Notes under the pieces: model-generated
Database searches by the model: none
Seen by the model: the letters and a program-made list of their open reading frames with translations, nothing else
What the model was told of the DNA's origin: nothing
Part shown: in pieces, positions 6,439-8,356 of the stretch
Layout: every line of letters begins with the position of its first letter
How positions within the stretch are numbered: position 1 is the stretch's first letter
NCBI GenBank assembly: GCA_017561285.1
Contig: JAFZDG010000062.1
Span: 1 to 8,356 of the forward strand
DNA from: Bacteroidaceae bacterium
GTDB lineage: Bacteria; Bacteroidota; Bacteroidia; Bacteroidales; Barnesiellaceae_A
Length of the DNA: 8,356 nucleotides
Direction: 5' to 3'
Position numbers and translations under genes: made by a program

Positions 6439-8356
6439 TTAGAATGTAAGATCAAGACCTACGATAAATGACTTAGTAGTAGGATATTGACCGAGTGATA
6501 CACCTGAGTTACCACGCTCGGGATCCCAGTATGTTGCATCGTGGAATGTGAAGAGGTTGTAACCGCTGACATAGATACGGAGGTTGTTGATGGCAGCTTT
6601 CTTCATCCACTTAGAGGGGAATGTATAACCGAGAGTCAAGTCTTTCACGCGGAGGTAGTCACCACGCTCCAAGAAACGAGTAGATGCTGTAGAAGCTGAG
6701 TTTGTACCATTGTTAGCAACAGGCTTGGGTGAGCAACCGGTATCACCGATTTCTTTCCAGTAGTTACCTGCAACCTTCAACTGGTTGTAACCAAATGTAG
6801 CACCGTCGTTCCAGATCAATTGGTGGTCGGGGTAGAGAAGCATGTTACCAATCTTATACTCGAAGCTTGCGCTGAAGTCGATACCGTTCCAGTTCAATGT
6901 AGTATTGAAACCACCGGCAGCGATAGGCTCGGGTGAACCACAGCGTACGCGACGTGCATCGGCATAGCTTTCAGTGATCTTACCATCCTCGTCATACCAG
7001 AGAGCCTCACCGTTAACGGGGTTAACACCGGCATAGTCGCGGAGGTAGAATTGCATCAATTGCTCGCCTTTGTAAGCGCGGATACCGCTACCGAGGTCGA
7101 GGTATTCGTTTTCGGCGATGTCAATTACTTTAGATCTGTTCATTGAGAAGTTGAGACCTACAGTCCATTGGAAGTCGTTGCGGTTGAAGATATCAACATC
7201 GAATTGGGCCTCGAAACCTTGGTTCAAGAGTGAACCTACGTTCTTGGTCATTGAGCCGAAACCTGTAGTCAAAGGAATACGAGTTGCGAGCAACATATCT
7301 TCAGTTGTACGGTGGTAGTACTCCAATGAAGCCGAGAAGCGATCCCAGAAACGGAAGTCAACACCCACGTTGTGTGACAAGTTGGTTTCCCAAGTCAAGT
7401 CGGGGTTAGGCAAGTTGATAGGAGCTTGGCCGTTAACACCGTTGTAGTTACCTGTACCATAGAGAGCGTAAGCGAGGTATGCGCTGATACCGTTGTTACC
7501 GTTCACACCATAGCTGTAACGGAGTTTCAATTGGTTAACCCACTCAGCATCTTCCATAAATGCCTCTTTGTCGATGTTCCAAGATGCACCTAACGACCAG
7601 AATACACCCCAACGTTTGTTCTCACCGAAGAGTGAGCTACCGTCGGCACGTACTGAAGCTTGGAGGTAGTATTTTTGACGATAGTTGTAGTCGGCAACAC
7701 CAAAGAATGAAAGCAACTTAGAGTCAACAGAGCTGTAAGCGAGCAAGTATGTGCTTTGAGGAGCGTTGTCGGGGAAGGGGAGCAACTCATTTACGTTACG
7801 TGCTTGGTAAGAATCACCGAAGCTCTTAGTATATGTGTACTCGTGACCTGCCAATACGCGGAGGAAGTGCTCTTCGTTGAAATTATCCTCATACACAGCA
7901 GTGTTAGAAGTTGTGATTGAACGATATTGAGAGTTACCACCGGCAACAACGTTCTCGTTGGTTGTAGTCATGTAACCGGGCTCGAAAGAGTAGTTACGAG
8001 AGAAGAGCAACTCGATAGAGTTGTTTGACTTGAATGTCAATTGCTTGATGGGTTTCCACTCGAGGTACATAACACCATTCAACTTGAAGTGCTCGTCGTA
8101 AGTGTTTTTGTCGAACGCATAAGCCAAGGGGTTGATGTCGTTGTACATAGGAAGGTCGAAGTTGTAAGAACCGTCCTCAGCATAAACAGCATATGTGGGA
8201 GGCATAACAACACCGGCGAAGAAGGGGTTGGTGTATGTCCAAGAACCAGATTGGTTGGTTGACTCACCGGTCATACGGATGTAACCACCATTCACACGAG
8301 CACCAAATTTCATCCATTTGTTCAACTCGCTGTCTACGTTTACACGCATACGGATG
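6439..8356 (-). CDS. SusC/RagA-family TonB-dependent outer-membrane transporter, C-terminal part, cut by right edge
   Basis: About 638 codons are present and the frame is open to the right edge. The first Met in view (8349) is internal, since the preceding codons (Ile-Arg) belong to the same barrel sequence. Full SusC proteins are roughly 1000 residues, so the signal peptide, carboxypeptidase-like domain, TonB box, plug and first barrel strands lie outside. Counting from that internal Met, family marks are KYYLQASVRADGSSLFG with RWGVFWSLGASWNI (about 226-258), LKLRYSYGVNGN (about 274-285), STRFLERGDYLRVKDLTLGYTFP (about 556-578) and the C-terminal barrel strand TTKSFIVGLDLTF ending in Phe, as expected for BAM-inserted barrels. 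It uses TonB/ExbBD energy to import the ligand captured by the SusD partner encoded 26 bp downstream. The substrate class is unproven. The promoter and any upstream regulator are outside the window. Confidence 0.97.
   Translation of the reverse strand, partial: IRMRVNVDSELNKWMKFGARVNGGYIRMTGESTNQSGSWTYTNPFFAGVVMPPTYAVYAEDGSYNFDLPMYNDINPLAYAFDKNTYDEHFKLNGVMYLEWKPIKQLTFKSNNSIELLFSRNYSFEPGYMTTTNENVVAGGNSQYRSITTSNTAVYEDNFNEEHFLRVLAGHEYTYTKSFGDSYQARNVNELLPFPDNAPQSTYLLAYSSVDSKLLSFFGVADYNYRQKYYLQASVRADGSSLFGENKRWGVFWSLGASWNIDKEAFMEDAEWVNQLKLRYSYGVNGNNGISAYLAYALYGTGNYNGVNGQAPINLPNPDLTWETNLSHNVGVDFRFWDRFSASLEYYHRTTEDMLLATRIPLTTGFGSMTKNVGSLLNQGFEAQFDVDIFNRNDFQWTVGLNFSMNRSKVIDIAENEYLDLGSGIRAYKGEQLMQFYLRDYAGVNPVNGEALWYDEDGKITESYADARRVRCGSPEPIAAGGFNTTLNWNGIDFSASFEYKIGNMLLYPDHQLIWNDGATFGYNQLKVAGNYWKEIGDTGCSPKPVANNGTNSASTASTRFLERGDYLRVKDLTLGYTFPSKWMKKAAINNLRIYVSGYNLFTFHDATYWDPERGNSGVSLGQYPTTKSFIVGLDLTF

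Larger units (their letters stand above)
2414..8356 (-). other. Four-gene transport operon (SusC-type, SusD-type, Calx-beta lipoprotein, Ig-like lipoprotein)
   Basis: The four genes follow one another with gaps of 26, 31 and 28 bp. I searched the gaps for TAnnTTTG boxes and hairpins and found none, so one transcript from a promoter beyond the right edge is expected, ending at the hairpin at 2421-2450. All four products carry, or are expected to carry, export signals to the outer membrane. The protease genes to the left are not part of this transcript. Confidence 0.75.

Noticed and set aside
7590..8267. Minus-strand frames of 62-66 codons in another frame within the SusC-type gene
   Set aside because: They overlap the SusC barrel coding frame and are rich in Ser/Thr/Leu, as expected from an out-of-frame reading.
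8347..8349. ATG at 8349 as the true start of the SusC-type protein
   Set aside because: The frame is open to the window edge, the upstream codons continue typical SusC sequence, and the protein would lack signal peptide and plug.

Overview
This window looks like chromosomal DNA from a member of the Bacteroidetes, most likely the Bacteroidales. The evidence is a SusC/SusD outer-membrane pair, very AT-rich leaders with no clear Shine-Dalgarno sequence, two promoters of the Bacteroides type (TTTG at -33, TAnnTTTG at -7), and a type IX secretion (T9SS) sorting tail on a secreted protease. The genus cannot be settled from this sequence.

Every gene I can support is on the minus strand, so transcription runs from right to left. 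The right three quarters hold one four-gene unit: the C-terminal part of a SusC/RagA-family TonB-dependent transporter (cut by the right edge), a SusD/RagB-family surface lipoprotein, a Calx-beta lipoprotein, and a second lipoprotein with Ig-like domains. The gaps are 26, 31 and 28 bp and contain no recognisable promoter. A strong intrinsic terminator at 2414-2450 closes the unit.

The left quarter holds two related secreted cysteine proteases of family C10 (streptopain/interpain type). The first (594-2258) is complete: signal peptide, Spi-like propeptide, catalytic domain with Cys174 and His315, and a T9SS C-terminal domain. It has its own promoter (2306-2338) and terminator (530-572). The second (1-411) is cut by the left edge after its signal peptide and propeptide. 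It is a paralogue of the first, about half identical over the shared 137 residues by hand alignment, and also has its own promoter (459-491).

My inference is that this is a protein or peptide utilisation locus. The proteases would be exported to the cell surface or medium to cut protein, and the SusCD pair, helped by two surface lipoproteins, would capture and import the peptides, as RagAB does in Porphyromonas gingivalis. No carbohydrate-active enzyme, sensor or sigma/anti-sigma gene is visible. The substrate is therefore not proven, and the transporter and proteases are separate transcription units.
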